Assembly: GCF_001642475.1 (NCBI RefSeq)
Contig: NW_019174035.1
Location: 49,316-113,315, forward strand
DNA from: Fonsecaea monophora
Lineage: Eukaryota; Ascomycota; Eurotiomycetes; Chaetothyriales; Herpotrichiellaceae
Direction: 5' to 3'
DNA length: 64,000 bases
Position 1 is the stretch's first letter; each line of letters opens with the position of its first letter. The notes under the pieces were generated by a model. It saw only the letters and a program-made list of their open reading frames with translations. It searched no databases and had not been told where the DNA came from. This document shows positions 45,281-56,941 of the stretch, piece after piece. The position numbers and the translations under genes are program-made.

Positions 45281-46057
45281 TCTCCCGAATTCGAGCGATG
45301 AAAAAAGAGATAGAGACAAGACCGTTTGTCTGGCCTCTGTCCATTCCGCAGATCACACATCCAAGGACGACCTTATAAATAAGGAGCTCGGGGCGAACCT
45401 TACCAAAGCTTTTCGCGTAGACCCGTCTTGTTTGCTGTCCATCATCACGACATGAGCATCTCGGAAGACGTCAACAATCCGTCGGGCCTCGTCCCATAAC
45501 TGCTGTAACGTTGTCCACTGCGGTACCTCAGGCGTCCTATACGCGCTGTTGACACAGCGATTGGCGGTGTATTTCACCACGATAAGGGGTATGGCGACAT
45601 ACCTCTTGGATATAAGTCGCCGGAAGCTTAGGCGTTGCTTGAGATAGTCAAGGCGGACATTCCCTTGTGGGTACAGCGGAAGAGAAAGCTTCCCCTCACA
45701 CCTTTAAGCAAAATCGATGTGTAGTTATTCATCTGTTTGATGGGGATACACAGGGTATCACGAGGTTGATGTCGGAGAAGGGAGACAGCACGTCGCCTTA
45801 GTACAAAAGCACGCCATCTGCATATATCCATAGTTAGTAATTGGGTGTAGAGTAATACATCAGGACTTCATACCGAAGAGGGATGGGAGAAAACACAACG
45901 ACAAACCCCGCAATCCTCTAGCCAGGTATATGTCTGGTGACATTCCCTGTCCTTTCGGTCAAGTACTCCGTAGAGGACATCAGTATCTGTTGCTTCGCTT
46001 GACCAAACCCTGCATATTGTCCTAGAAATTAGCACATCAGGCTGAATATTGAGGGAG
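45281..46057. promoter_or_regulatory. Bidirectional promoter region, permease / dioxygenase
   Basis: 777 bases between the start of the permease (-) and the start of the dioxygenase (+). A near-palindromic TATA-like element, CCTTATAAATAAGG (45371-45384), lies 90-105 bases before the permease start and could serve that gene. No coding sequence is supported. Confidence 0.45.
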
Positions 46058-47306
46058 ATGGCTCCGTCAGCAATTGCAGAACCGGCCACTCAAGCCGATG
46101 TTTCTAAGCATGTCCTTGTGAAACCATGGGTCCGACCGTCAGAGACGACGGAGAAGCTCGATTGGGCTCCCCTGACGACCATTGACCTGTCGCGCTTCGA
46201 TGAGCCCGGTGGCAAGCAAGAACTTGCGAAGCAGCTCTATGACGCCCTCACTAGAGTCGGGTTCTGGGTCGTGACCAACACTGGCATCGACGACAAGAAG
46301 GTCCTTCGCCAGTTCAGCATTGGTAATACGTTCTTCAAGCAGCCGTTGGAGGAGAAACGTTTTTTCCCCTGCAACTTTGCCGAAGGCGAGTACTTTGGAT
46401 ATCGCGAGAACTCGCGATGGATTGGTGACACTGGTGTAAAAGACAACATTGAAATGGTAAGTAACCCAACCCAGGTGCGGGATCGAACCTGAACTTACTG
46501 TGTGACAGCTCAATATTCCCAAAGACATCCCGGCCCTGGCTGATGTCCCCAAGCACCCAATCACGCAGGAATACTGGGAGGAGATCCGCAGTTTCCATCG
46601 TGAACTCTGGGATAAAGTTGCCCGCAAGCTTTTTGTCCTGATGTCGATCATCCTTGAACTGCCAGAAAACTACCTGGTAGACGCTCACGCTTATGATGAG
46701 CTATCGGATGATCACCTCCGGTATATGATCTATAACGTTAGAACCCAGGAGGAATGGGACAAGGCCCAGGCTTACTCCAAGGGCGGCCATACCGACTTTG
46801 GCAGCTTGACGTTGCTGTTCTCGCAGCATATTGCTGGGCTGCAGATTCGAACTCCGGAAGGAGAGTGGAAATGGGTTAAACCGGTCGAAGGAGGCATTAC
46901 CTGTAACGCCGCCGATACCCTGACTTTCCTGACCAAAGGTGAGAGAGCCCGGTAGAACTCGTCTCTGAAAGGAAATATCAACTAACTTTATGTGACAGGC
47001 TTCATCAAGTCGACCGTCCACCGTGTTGTTACACCTCCCAAGGATCAGCTGAATACGCCTCGTCTCGGACTGCTGTATTTCAGTCGCCCAGGTGACAAGA
47101 CACCCATGAAGCCGGTGCCTTCTCCTCTTCTGGATCGCCTCGGCCTTCTCACTGAAGAGGACAAGGATCCCAACCGACCTGTTCCAACGGGTACGGAGTA
47201 TGTTCGAGCGCGGGTCAAGGATGTCCACGATAAAACCGTCATTCACAAGCGGGAGGGAACCGCGTTTGAATTCAAGGGCTTGAAGGTGCAGAACTATTAT
47301 GAATAG
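46058..47306 (+). CDS. 2-oxoglutarate/Fe(II)-dependent dioxygenase, isopenicillin-N-synthase type
   Basis: Exons 46058-46456, 46509-46938, 46999-47306; 378 residues. The N-terminal DIOX_N part (LTTIDLSRFDEPGG..., ALTRVGFWVVTNTGID, FFKQPLEEKRFFP) is followed by the double-stranded beta-helix. Iron ligands are His227 and Asp229 in GGHTDFGSLTLLFSQ and His284 in STVHRVV; Arg298 in TPRLGLLYF is the expected 2-oxoglutarate anchor, although the usual R-x-S is R-x-G here. Family members hydroxylate or oxidise small molecules (thymine, flavonoids, gibberellin or peptide precursors); the substrate is unknown. Intron ends TGTGACAG are identical in both introns. Divergent from an organic-anion permease, which hints that the substrate may be an imported acid. 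Confidence 0.93.
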
Positions 47307-48339
47307 TCATGCTCACATAGACCATACATCATTGTCGATTGCAGCAGATTCTGAGTGCCAATGGCATTGCCTAGAACAGAGCAACCCGATTTGACAATTG
47401 CGAGTCTTTCCTGTTGCCACGCAAGGCTGCATAAGTGGTGGAAACAGGTATAAGAGGCGATCAGTCAGCAAGTGCCCAGGATTAATGCAAGAAGCGAGTG
47501 GGATGTGCTCTGTGGGGTTGATCCCCGGTCAAGATGAATTATCACGTTATGTACCTGGGGAGAATGGGATACTCGGGTCGACGAGTAGCACAACGAGTGG
47601 GGGATCTTTCATTAGCGAGGCTGCTTACTCCAAACCGAGGTGACCTAAAGAGGTATGGGGTATCACGTGACTAGTGTTCGCGCGCAGTGCTGGCAGTTGC
47701 CAAGAAGCTAGTGACGAACCAACCGGAAAAAGAAAATTCGTTTCTCTTTGTTCTACCTCCGAGATCCGAGCTCCGGCCCCCTCGCCAACGTTGTTTATAA
47801 TTTTTCCCGTTCACTTCTCACATTCGCCTCAGCCTGCGAGCCGGGCTTGAGGTCGGTCGCTGAGTGCAGAATTTAATGATTGGGTTGCCGTTGCATCATC
47901 TATGAGATCACTCTTGCCGGTACCCTTTCCTGGCCGTTCCTCAATTGTTGTTTGTGTGCTCCCAACTTGGTCCGGTGACTCCCGCATTCTACCCGAAAGG
48001 CTGGGCTTGTCCTCTGCGCCGATATTTCCATTGCTCCAGGTTTCTTGTCTAGATTACTATTTTTTCTTAAGCGCATCTTTCCTCGTTTCTTTCATTCCAT
48101 CTCGTGACCTTTTCTTTCCCTGCTGACCAATACCATCTTGGTCTCGTGTGCTACTTATCACCCAAAGCCTGCAGGATCCTCGTGGCAATCCAACCCTCAC
48201 GATTTTCTGTTCTCCAACTTGGACGAGTCAACAAGGCTATCCTGCAAGGCATTGACCCGCCGAGCAGCAGATCCAACAGCCTTGCGCCCTGCGAGTAATT
48301 ACTCTCCGGTCATTCACCCAAGCGTCCTCCCCAGTCACA
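47307..48339. promoter_or_regulatory. Upstream region of indoleamine 2,3-dioxygenase
   Basis: About 1 kb with no gene. TCACGTGA palindrome at 47663-47670. From about 47740 the plus strand is C/T-rich (CTTTGTTCTACCTCC, CTTTCCTCGTTTCTTTC), consistent with a leader. Confidence 0.45.
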
Positions 48340-49904
48340 ATGCTTCCTCCGATCCCTTGTGTCGAAGACTATGGCATCTCGCCAGTGCGGGGCTTCCTCC
48401 CGTCAGAGCTGCCGCTGCAGTGTCTGTCGCATCCTGTCTATGATCGCTGGGAGCGGATCATCAACAACTTCCAATCATTGTTACTGTCAAAAAGATTAAG
48501 AGCAGTCATCGATAAATTACCAGTCATCCCCGCAGTCCACCTCGAGACCGACACCGAGTGGCGCAGAGCATACAGTGTTTTGACCTTTTTGGCACATGGA
48601 TACATCTGGGGTGGGGACAAACCATTAGAGGCAAGTCGATACACAGCGTCGTGGAATAAGAAAATGCTGACTGGCTTAAATAGCGACTGCCACCATCGAT
48701 CACCTACCCTCTTCTACAAGTCTCCGAGTACCTTGAACTCCCTCCCGTCGCCACTTACGCCGGGCTGGTTCTATGGAATTGGAAGCCACTTTTCCTTTCC
48801 GACAATCTTGCGTTGGAAAATCTGTCCACTTTGATCACCTTTACAGGTTCGCTGGACGAACAATGGTTTTATTTGGTCAGCGTGGCTATGGAGGCAAAAG
48901 GTGGCCCCTCAATACCCCTCTTGCTGAAGGCGATGCAAGCCGCTCGAGACAACGATGTGGAAACAGTTACAAAGTGCCTCCAGTCCGTTGCTCAAACGCT
49001 CGATGAGCTGGGCACGCTGCTGGTGAGGATGTACGACAGCTGCGATCCACACGTTTTCTATCACCGCATAAGACCCTTTTTGGCCGGAAGTAAAAACATG
49101 AAAGATGCCGGACTACCCCGCGGCGTATATTACGATGATGGGAGCAGGCAGTCAACGTGGCGGCAGTACGGTGGAGGCTCCAACGCGCAAAGTAGCCTGA
49201 TCCAATTCTTCGACATCGTACTTGGGGTCGAGCACAGGCCTACCGGGTCGAAAAAGGACGAGACCTCAGAATCAGAGGCCGAGCCAGGCGCCGCCCCCAA
49301 GCCCCGAAATAACTTCATCCACGAAATGAGACAGTATATGCCTGGCCCTCACCGAAGGTTCCTTCAAGCGGTGGAAGGAGCGGCAAATATCCGAGATTTT
49401 GTCGAGTACAACAAATCGAATCAACAGTTGACAGTGTCATATGATGCCTGTCTCGCCATGCTTCGATCTCTTCGAGACAAGCACATCCAGATGGTTTCGA
49501 GGTACATTATTGTCAAGAGCCGAGAATCGAGGAGCATGTCGAGGACGCGGAGAGAGAGCAGCCCTGATGAAATCCCTCGGGGCGGGACAGGAATAGCCTC
49601 GATTCGCTATGGCCGGCCTGAAGAAGCAGGTTCGACGCAGAAGAAGAAGAAAATGCGCGGGACTGGTGGCACGGCGTTGATCCCCTTTTTGAAGCAGGCG
49701 AGGGACGAGACTGGCGAGCCAGCAATTGATGCCTGGGCCCGCAAACTGCTCATGGGAGGTCGCCGCACGGAAGCTGACGCCGAGATTGCATTCGAGGACA
49801 GGATCACTCGTGCCGAGAATCTGGACGCTGATGAACCGCAGATTGTGGGGATGGCGGGTGCTTGGGATCTGGAGGATGCGGGAGGCGGTCTTTGCGCGTA
49901 TTGA
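48340..49904 (+). CDS. ido/BNA2 family: Indoleamine 2,3-dioxygenase (GC-AG intron)
   Basis: Exons 48340-48630 and 48684-49904; 503 residues. A cytosolic haem dioxygenase that opens the tryptophan indole ring to N-formylkynurenine, the first step of de novo NAD synthesis or tryptophan breakdown. Signatures: YGISPVRGFLP, LTFLAHGYIWGG, PSITYPLLQVSEYLELPPVATYAGLVLWNW, YYDDGSRQSTWRQYGGGSNAQSSLIQFFDI, and FIHEMRQYMPGPHRRFL with the proximal haem ligand His320. The only intron starts GCAAGT after AG (AG/GCAAGT) and ends AAATAG; no GT donor near it keeps phase, so this is a GC-AG intron. A C-terminal extension (MSRTRRESSPDEIP... TGGTALIPFLKQARDET) is usual in fungal forms. Confidence 0.96.
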
Positions 49905-51109
49905 TGTGCGGGTTGCACTAGTATTGCAGGGGCTGTGTATACAGATTATGGCATCCCCGTGCACCACAGAAACGGTCCTGATTTCGGAGGCACTTTGTCG
50001 ACACGACGCGAGAGAAACAGACGCATCACTGCATGAAGGTCTCAAGGGATATGTATGAAAAAGGGGTTGCACACGTGATCTCAGGCACGTGATGCAGTAT
50101 GTAGTCCGAAGATCTGCCGGATTGACTTCACTCCAAACTCCATCTCAGACTCAAGTTCATTCTCAATTGCCTCTTGATATGTGAATGTCCATGAAATGTC
50201 AGACAGCATCTTCCACAATGAACGTGAGCCTGTTCAGAGTCGTTCGACGTGATTCTTGTATAACTCTTTTGTCGGACACCCGAATTCTGATGATAATCCC
50301 TCCCCCGCCACGCGTTCCTGGCGTGATACTCTTTCCAAAGCAAGACAAACAAAGGCCGATTCTTCCTGGAGAGAAAGAGAATTTGAGAAGCTTCACGGCG
50401 ATGAAAAGCCCTCCATCTCGCGTTTTTTCGCAATGCAGGGTTGTAGGATTTCGGAGGACTGGCAAGGTGGGTTGAAGATAACATGCCCGCGATGGCCGAC
50501 TCATCAAGTCAGACTGTGGGATCGTGGTGTGTGCCTGCTTCGGTTGTCCCGGATGTAATGCAAAACAAGATGAAGATGTCTTCAAGTTGAGCTGGTTCGA
50601 CATACTGCATTGATTGCAGGTCAAATCGAACGATGCTCGACAACATACATACGACCCTTGGCTCGCTGGTCTTGGCTGAAGTCGATATTCATATTCACCC
50701 AAATCTTCACAATAAACGCGGTGTGAGGAGGCTGGTCATGTCTCAATTCACTGTCAGCATCATCCCTGCTGGAAGAGGCTGGGTGTGAAAACAGGTCTGG
50801 CAGAATGGCTCAATAGGTGGGTTTGTTATTGTCCTGCAGCAGATGTGATGTGATGTGATGGTTCTGCCACACCTCGCAAACCGTGACCATGGTCAGGTGA
50901 GAGCATTTTGTTTGATTCTGTTTTCGATCGTCGCTCTTCTCACCGTCCTTGACCGTTCCTCCCTCATTCTCAATCTTTTCATCTTCAAACTCTCATCCAT
51001 TACCCCAGTTTTCCTCTGTATCGTTAGCCTGTACTATCCCTTGATCTCTGCGTATGGTTAGCCTACAAACAGTCTCATCCCCGGTCACGTGCACATTGCA
51101 CCTTCGAAG
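49905..51109. promoter_or_regulatory. Intergenic region with two CACGTGAT boxes
   Basis: Between indoleamine dioxygenase and the 862-residue gene. CACGTGAT occurs twice within 22 bases (50072-50079 and 50086-50093). The last 200 bases are C/T-rich (CTCACCGTCCTTGACCG, CCTCCCTCATTCTC), likely leader. No gene is seen. Confidence 0.45.
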
Positions 51110-53698
51110 ATGGATCTCGGGCAATTTGACAACTCCGACCAGTTCAGTTTTGACCCTCCAGCAACTACTCCATCGAGTACAAGGCTAGAGTCAACCTTTT
51201 ATATACACTCAAACGGCATGGACACAGCAAATGGGTCAGCTGGAAATGCTGCAAACGGTCATCCATATCTCACCGACATGGCCGACCCGTTTGTAGCCGG
51301 TGATCCGTCACAGCTGTATCAATCTGCGATGGACATTGCCCCTGACAATGTGAATGATGTGACGAACGGCACACTGGAGGATGTCTTTGGAAGCCTGGTT
51401 CCTGATGCAGATCCGGCCACCGTCTTTGGTCAGTCGGACGATGATGAGTTCGCAATGTTGTTGCAAGCGTACATCGAAAGAGGTCCAAGCCCTACTCAAG
51501 GTGGCGACGAAGCTTGGTCCAATATGGCCGCAACTTCAGACCTTATCAACGAGCCGAGTGGGAAAGCAGGAGCCAGCACAGCCTCTCATGCTGTCGCTGC
51601 TGATGCAACGGGCATCCTCAGCACACCCAAAACCAATGTGTCTGCCGCACCTGCTACTTCACCTGCCACGCCTGGCTCCGCTTCTCAAAAGCTGATTGAG
51701 GCGATGTCCAATTCTCCGATTGAGATACCAAGGACAGCAGAGTTTGCCGATTTTCATCCTCGCAGCCCCTCTCTCAAGAAGGAATCAGAAAACGTGAAGA
51801 GGCGCAGTGGTGGAAATGCTCTTACAAACACGGAGGCAATTTCACGGTCTTCGCCCCCTCAGCAGAATACACCGGCAACCCAGAAACTGGGCAGTCCTTT
51901 CAAAATGCCTGGGTTTCCTGCTTCCGCATCAGCGAAACAGATTCCAGGCGACAATGTCTCGATGGGATCTCTTTACTCTCCGAGTCCAGCACCTGGCCAA
52001 CCCCTTCCAATGGGCAGCGTGTCGACTTGTATGCCCGCTCTTCCAGGTTACTCGTCACTCACAAACACCCAGATGCAGCTCATGGCTTATCAAAGAAGCC
52101 GCACCGTATCTACAAATTACACGGCCGCACCAAATACACCAAATGTGAAGAATGAGTTATTGAGCAGCGGTGGCGGTAGCAGCAGCTTCCTCGACTACGG
52201 CTCCTCGTCCGCCGAGCAACCATCAGCCAAGCGTGCCCGTATGGACATATTCGGTTCGCACCAGGCCTTCCAACACACACCACGAACAACAAAGTCAATG
52301 GGATTGACTTTGGCAGAACATTTCAACGACGATATCGTAAGGGACTTCAAATGGCTCGAGCGAGACCGTACCGATCCGTCGCCACCACCATCCACGGTAG
52401 CCCGCTATACCGGGTTCGAGTTCCCGGTCCCTTTGCCCAGTGGTACAATGGTGGCGATTGAGAATGAGGCAGAAGAAGATTTTGTGGTTGGGAAAAAGCG
52501 CAAGGCCAGGCACATGAGCCAAGATGGAATTGAAACCAACAACACTCAGGGTCCGTCTACAGTTGGCAGCTTTGTTAATGCCCAGGCTGAAAGCGCATAC
52601 CTTGGTATGTTTCAGTTGCCAGACCAGGATCAACCAATGCTGGGCATGCAAACTCAACATCAAATGCCTGACCAAGCCCAGCTTCAAGCTCATCCGCACA
52701 CCCAAGCTTGTGGTCAAATTCAACATCACAGCAAGCCGCAGCTGCACATGCATGGGCAGACCCAGTTTCATGGTCAACTCCAGCAGTCACTGTCGCACTC
52801 CCGTGCATCAAACTCACAACAACAGCCACCGCAACAGGCACAAGGCCGACGAGCAAGTCTGCATCGCCGAGCCGACAGACAACAGCAATTGTTAGGATAC
52901 AGCCCAAATGCGGCCCGAGAGCGAGTACCAGACACTCCGACTCCCGCCTCGCGACGCCGCTCCACACATTCGCGAGCTGGCCCGAAAGCGTCCCTCAGTT
53001 CTCCTCGCTCTGGCACCCCGCGCAAAAATACTCAGACTTCTAATGGTCGAGCCTCACAGACTCCCAAAAACAAGTCGGCACGGAAAAAGTCTTGTTCACA
53101 ATCTTCGACCAAGACACCAGCATATGACACCCCAGCCGCACTGCGATCACATCTACCGACACCGCAGCAGCCTATTTCGACTGGGTCTTGTCCCAACACC
53201 ATATCCGAGACTCTCGCGGAGACCAATCGTCGCACAGAAGAGGAGCTTCGTTCTCTCGGCGCACCAGTGGTGGATTATGACCCCAACATGAATTGGGACA
53301 ATATGGCAGATGCACCTGCAGGCACGCTGTTTGGAGATATCGGCCTCCTTGACGCTGGTCACATGACGTTCAGTGAAATGATGGGTATGGACATGTTTCT
53401 GCCTGCGGCAATGGACACTTGTATGCCTCTCGGCGGGAGTGAAAATGCCGCGGGACTTGAGAGCACGCTCTTGAACACAGCCGTCAGCACGAGTGGCTAC
53501 CCAGAAGGGTTCGTGATGCCCGACAGTGGCAGCCATGACACGGCGACAGACACAAACATGATCACCATGGGCGACGGATCTTTTGAGATGGGAACAGCTG
53601 TGTCTGCCACTGGCACTGCCGGTCCGGGCGTTTCATGCGACTGGACAAATGGATTCGAGGAGAACAAAGACTTTGATCCTATGGATTTCGGATTATAA
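51110..53698 (+). CDS. Long disordered Gln/Ser/Pro-rich protein of unknown function
   Basis: One uninterrupted exon, 862 residues, from ATG 51110 to TAA 53698. The protein is low in complexity but has islands that look folded or interaction-prone: LTLAEHFNDDIVRDFKWLERDR (~404-425), followed by TVARYTGFEFPVPLPSGTM, then a basic GKKRKARHM (possible nuclear signal). Residues ~505-590 are Gln/His-rich (QTQHQMPDQAQLQAHPHTQ...). Next comes a long Arg/Ser/Pro stretch with repeated SP/TP sites (SLSSPRSGTPRKN, SRRRSTHSRAG), and an acidic end GFEENKDFDPMDFGL. There is no zinc finger, bZIP or other named domain. The features fit a transcription co-regulator with many phosphorylation sites; this is inference. 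The lack of introns over 2.6 kb is unusual in this window. Confidence 0.8.
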   Translation: MDLGQFDNSDQFSFDPPATTPSSTRLESTFYIHSNGMDTANGSAGNAANGHPYLTDMADPFVAGDPSQLYQSAMDIAPDNVNDVTNGTLEDVFGSLVPDADPATVFGQSDDDEFAMLLQAYIERGPSPTQGGDEAWSNMAATSDLINEPSGKAGASTASHAVAADATGILSTPKTNVSAAPATSPATPGSASQKLIEAMSNSPIEIPRTAEFADFHPRSPSLKKESENVKRRSGGNALTNTEAISRSSPPQQNTPATQKLGSPFKMPGFPASASAKQIPGDNVSMGSLYSPSPAPGQPLPMGSVSTCMPALPGYSSLTNTQMQLMAYQRSRTVSTNYTAAPNTPNVKNELLSSGGGSSSFLDYGSSSAEQPSAKRARMDIFGSHQAFQHTPRTTKSMGLTLAEHFNDDIVRDFKWLERDRTDPSPPPSTVARYTGFEFPVPLPSGTMVAIENEAEEDFVVGKKRKARHMSQDGIETNNTQGPSTVGSFVNAQAESAYLGMFQLPDQDQPMLGMQTQHQMPDQAQLQAHPHTQACGQIQHHSKPQLHMHGQTQFHGQLQQSLSHSRASNSQQQPPQQAQGRRASLHRRADRQQQLLGYSPNAARERVPDTPTPASRRRSTHSRAGPKASLSSPRSGTPRKNTQTSNGRASQTPKNKSARKKSCSQSSTKTPAYDTPAALRSHLPTPQQPISTGSCPNTISETLAETNRRTEEELRSLGAPVVDYDPNMNWDNMADAPAGTLFGDIGLLDAGHMTFSEMMGMDMFLPAAMDTCMPLGGSENAAGLESTLLNTAVSTSGYPEGFVMPDSGSHDTATDTNMITMGDGSFEMGTAVSATGTAGPGVSCDWTNGFEENKDFDPMDFGL

Positions 53699-54791
53699 TG
53701 CAGTGCAACGTACACGCTTGCATGGAGATTGTGATGTGGCAGAGATCTGCATCTCGTTGGGGCTCTCTTTTCGTGTCGCTTGTGGGACATGGTATGGAGA
53801 CATTGCGTGATATGGCGTGGTAGGATGAAGAAACAAGGGGCAGAGGTCTCGGGCCGGAACGAAAAGAAATCGGGTAAGAGTCCAATCGTGAGGCGAAGAC
53901 AAACACCAACACGAATCAAGCAGCAGGCGACATAAGAATGTCTTGAGCTAACCACGACTTTTATCGCAAAGGACAGACGATGGGTTCGACACAGGGGTCG
54001 GGGTGACAGCAGCCAAAGGGGGATCCGCGTCCGCAGCTTTTGGCAGATCACAGATGGAGACAGCCTGACATGGAGGTGCAAGTCGGTCAGAGGGGCAGGC
54101 GGACAGAAAGACAGGCAGATAGACGGATGGGTTTGTCTTTCTCTCTTTCTTTCGAGCCAAGAACGCATTACCGGTTGCTGCTGAATTGGAAATTACACAG
54201 TGCAAGGGACTCCGGCGGCCGGATTGGCAGAAAGGGAGTAGTGGAGTAGTACAGTTGGTGTAGGATCTGTGGCTGGCACTGGCGATGTGATGATGACGAC
54301 GACGGTGGCGGCGGAGGTCATAGAGAAAGACAGGCTGAGCAGCCGCACACGGCAACGAGGATGGTGACTTGGTAGCAGCAAGTATCCAAGGAACAAGGCA
54401 ACAACCAAGGCTGGACATGAAAGAGACCTCAATGCTGATCGCGCCATGGACACGACCTTGCCCAGGCTAAAACATCCAATACGAAATGGAATACATAAAC
54501 ATGACGAGCCCAAAGCATGTACATTCCCCCAGTATATATGTAACCTACAGGTAGGATACCCAGCCAAACATACCGGATAGGTATACCAGGTAAGCTAAAG
54601 ATCCCTCGTACACGGGTCCTGTGTCTGACAGCGACAGCCTGTGAGTCCTCGTCCTCGTAGACGCCACCAGCGTTTGGACATGCGGTTTTACGAGTCATTA
54701 AAAAGTTGCGTGGTCTTCTTGAGTTCTCTATCATTTTGAGTGCTCAGGTAGTTGGTTGTCAAAAGACGAACCGCGGTAGATTCATCTCAGC
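53699..54791. other. Convergent intergenic region
   Basis: 3' flanks of the disordered-protein gene (+) and the HET gene (-). A minus-strand open stretch at 53950-54420 is not supported as coding. GACGACGACGGTGGCGGCGG-like sequence near 54295. Nothing else is seen. Confidence 0.45.
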
Positions 54792-56941
54792 TCAACAGAG
54801 CACGATATTGTCCCAAGATTCTGTTCCCGTCACTGTTTCTCCGTTCATGATGCCATGGACATAGCAGTCTCCGACGACCGCATATGTTTCAGCATCTCCC
54901 ATGTTTTCGAAGCCAGGATCCGATGGCAGCAGCTTGGACGGTCTCAAGACAAGCGGCGTGCTGCAGCCCCGCAGCACCGCAATACGATCACCTCGTTGCG
55001 CTTGACGGACGACCGCACCCAGTCTCTCATTTTTCATTACAGCCAAGCGGCGACGTTTCATGGTGTTACCCACTTGACGAAGCGCTTTCTTGATCGTTTG
55101 TGACTTTGACGTCTTGGTTTCGGCAGAAGCATTCACGAGTGGTGTGGCATGGCCGAAAAAGCTATCGAGAGCATGTCCACAGACGTCAAAGTCTCGGCTA
55201 GCACGATGCAGCAGGCGCAGAAATGTGGTCAAGTCTTGCTTTTCATCGGAGGTACACCAGCCTTCCGATATGATGCCGGCTGCAACGTCAGGGATCTCGT
55301 CCTCGTCGGTGATCTGTGGCCAATGGAATTCCAGTATTTGAGCATATTCTTCAGCAGCGGGCGAATCGAAGTCGCCGTTAGCACTCCCACCAACAAGAGT
55401 CTTCCAGAGTGTCACCTTGAGCTCTGACATGTCTCCTGGAGAGCAAGTTGACAGCGGAATCGATTCTTCGATCTCCTCAGAAGTTACTGGCACTAGTGGC
55501 CATAAAGGCGGTGTCAGATGGTCAATGACATCGATGACAAGACCTTGACAGTGTAGAAATCGTCCGTCGGCAGAAAAGTTTGGCACCGTGTCAAGGTCCC
55601 CACCTGCATTTACAATGCCTGGGGTTCCCAGAGCATGTGACATATTCTTGATGAGCAGGTCTGGAGTCCAAGTGGGATATTTGATGTGTGTGGCATCAAG
55701 CCTGGAATTTTGCAGAAGATCCAGCCGCTTCGTCCCTCGGATAGTGGATCTCGCAAGGTCTGTGTACACTTCGTGTGCTGTCTTGTCGAGATCGGGTGTA
55801 ATGAGCGATGTCACTTGTGGTGGCAGCAACCCAAGAATTCCATACACTTTGTCACGAGCATCTTGTTGGAGGGATCCTCGACATATGTCCAGCAAACGAA
55901 GGATGTTGCAATCTCTACCTTTTCTCAGACAGTTGTCGATACCCCGGAGATATATTAGTCTCGAGCAGACGGAGAGGGTATTGTGTCGGAGATCGCCGTA
56001 ATAGCTGTTCCCTTCGTCGAGGGACAAAGCAAGTTGGCGATGAGCTGTAGAAGCGTTATTGACGATCACGGCCGCTAGCCGCCACATGGCATGTAGAGGC
56101 GCCGAGTCGTTGCCACAGAGCAGGGCAGTCTCTGGGCCTCCCAAAATCAACTCTTGGACAACCCACATTCGCCGCCAGTATTCTCTCTCACAGAAGAATG
56201 CGAGTGCTGCCCATACCTCGGGGCTCATGGAGCGAATATCTTCGTACAGTTCCTCATCAGATTTGGAGTCGGCTCCAATCTGTTCAAGTTTGACCATAGC
56301 TAGCCCATCCCTGTCAAGGGCAGGACCAATCCAAGCCACAACCTCGTAAGCTGTTGAGAAGATGGTTGCCATGTTCTTCAACTCCCTTTGCACTTCATCC
56401 TTGTTCTGTTGGTCAAGACAAAGGAAGTCGTTCCAGACTTTCAATCCGCCGCTAGCGATGGCCGGATACTTACTCAGGGCTGTGAGCCCTTGGACGAGAT
56501 TCAGCGACACTTGGATCACTCGACCGTTGACCGAAACCCGACGAAACAAACTTTTCTCGCCCCATGTATGAGACATGGCCACATAATCACCCCATCGAAA
56601 TCGAGCAGCGTATGCTCCCTGTGTTGGATATTTAGAGCTGGGGCTCGAGCCGCGAGAGCCACTGAACATACACGACGCGATGATTTCCAATCCTGTAATT
56701 TCTTTGCAGCTGAACATTCGCTTTCAATTTGAGCTTCGAACGCAGTGTATTCCTCAGTGTACGCGTCTAATGAATACACATCGACAGAGCAAGAGAATGC
56801 GACAGTGTTCGCGGCCTCCGAAGTAGTCTCGGGAGATACAATTGGGGTGAATTGGATCAGCCTGATCTCTCGTATATTTGGGTTCAGCGGTTTGTACGGA
56901 GGTGGATCTTGAGTCCGGGTCGATGCATCCTTGTCCTCCAT
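54792..56941 (-). CDS. HET-domain (heterokaryon incompatibility) protein
   Basis: Exons (minus) 56941-56672 and 56618-54792; the 53-nt intron (GTATGT...ACACAG) joins KSSRR to GAYAARFRWGDY; 698 residues. HET domains (a TIR-like fold) trigger cell death after contact between incompatible nuclei in fused hyphae. Visible blocks: YKPLNPNIREIRLIQFTP near the N-terminus, YVAMSHTWGEKS (~102-113), VWNDFLCLDQQNKDEVQREL, MATIFSTAYEVVAWIGPALD, and YWRRMWVVQELILG. The C-terminal ~400 residues have the common HET-companion elements (DARDKVYGILGLLPP, YPTWTPDLL, RGCSTPLVLRP). No NACHT or repeat domain is attached, so this is a stand-alone HET protein. The ATG at 56941 is the first in frame. Confidence 0.93.

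Noticed and set aside
46457..46508. GGGATCGAACCTG, resembling a reversed tRNA T-arm
   Set aside because: It lies in a 52-nt intron of the dioxygenase gene with no room for a tRNA and no acceptor or anticodon stems.
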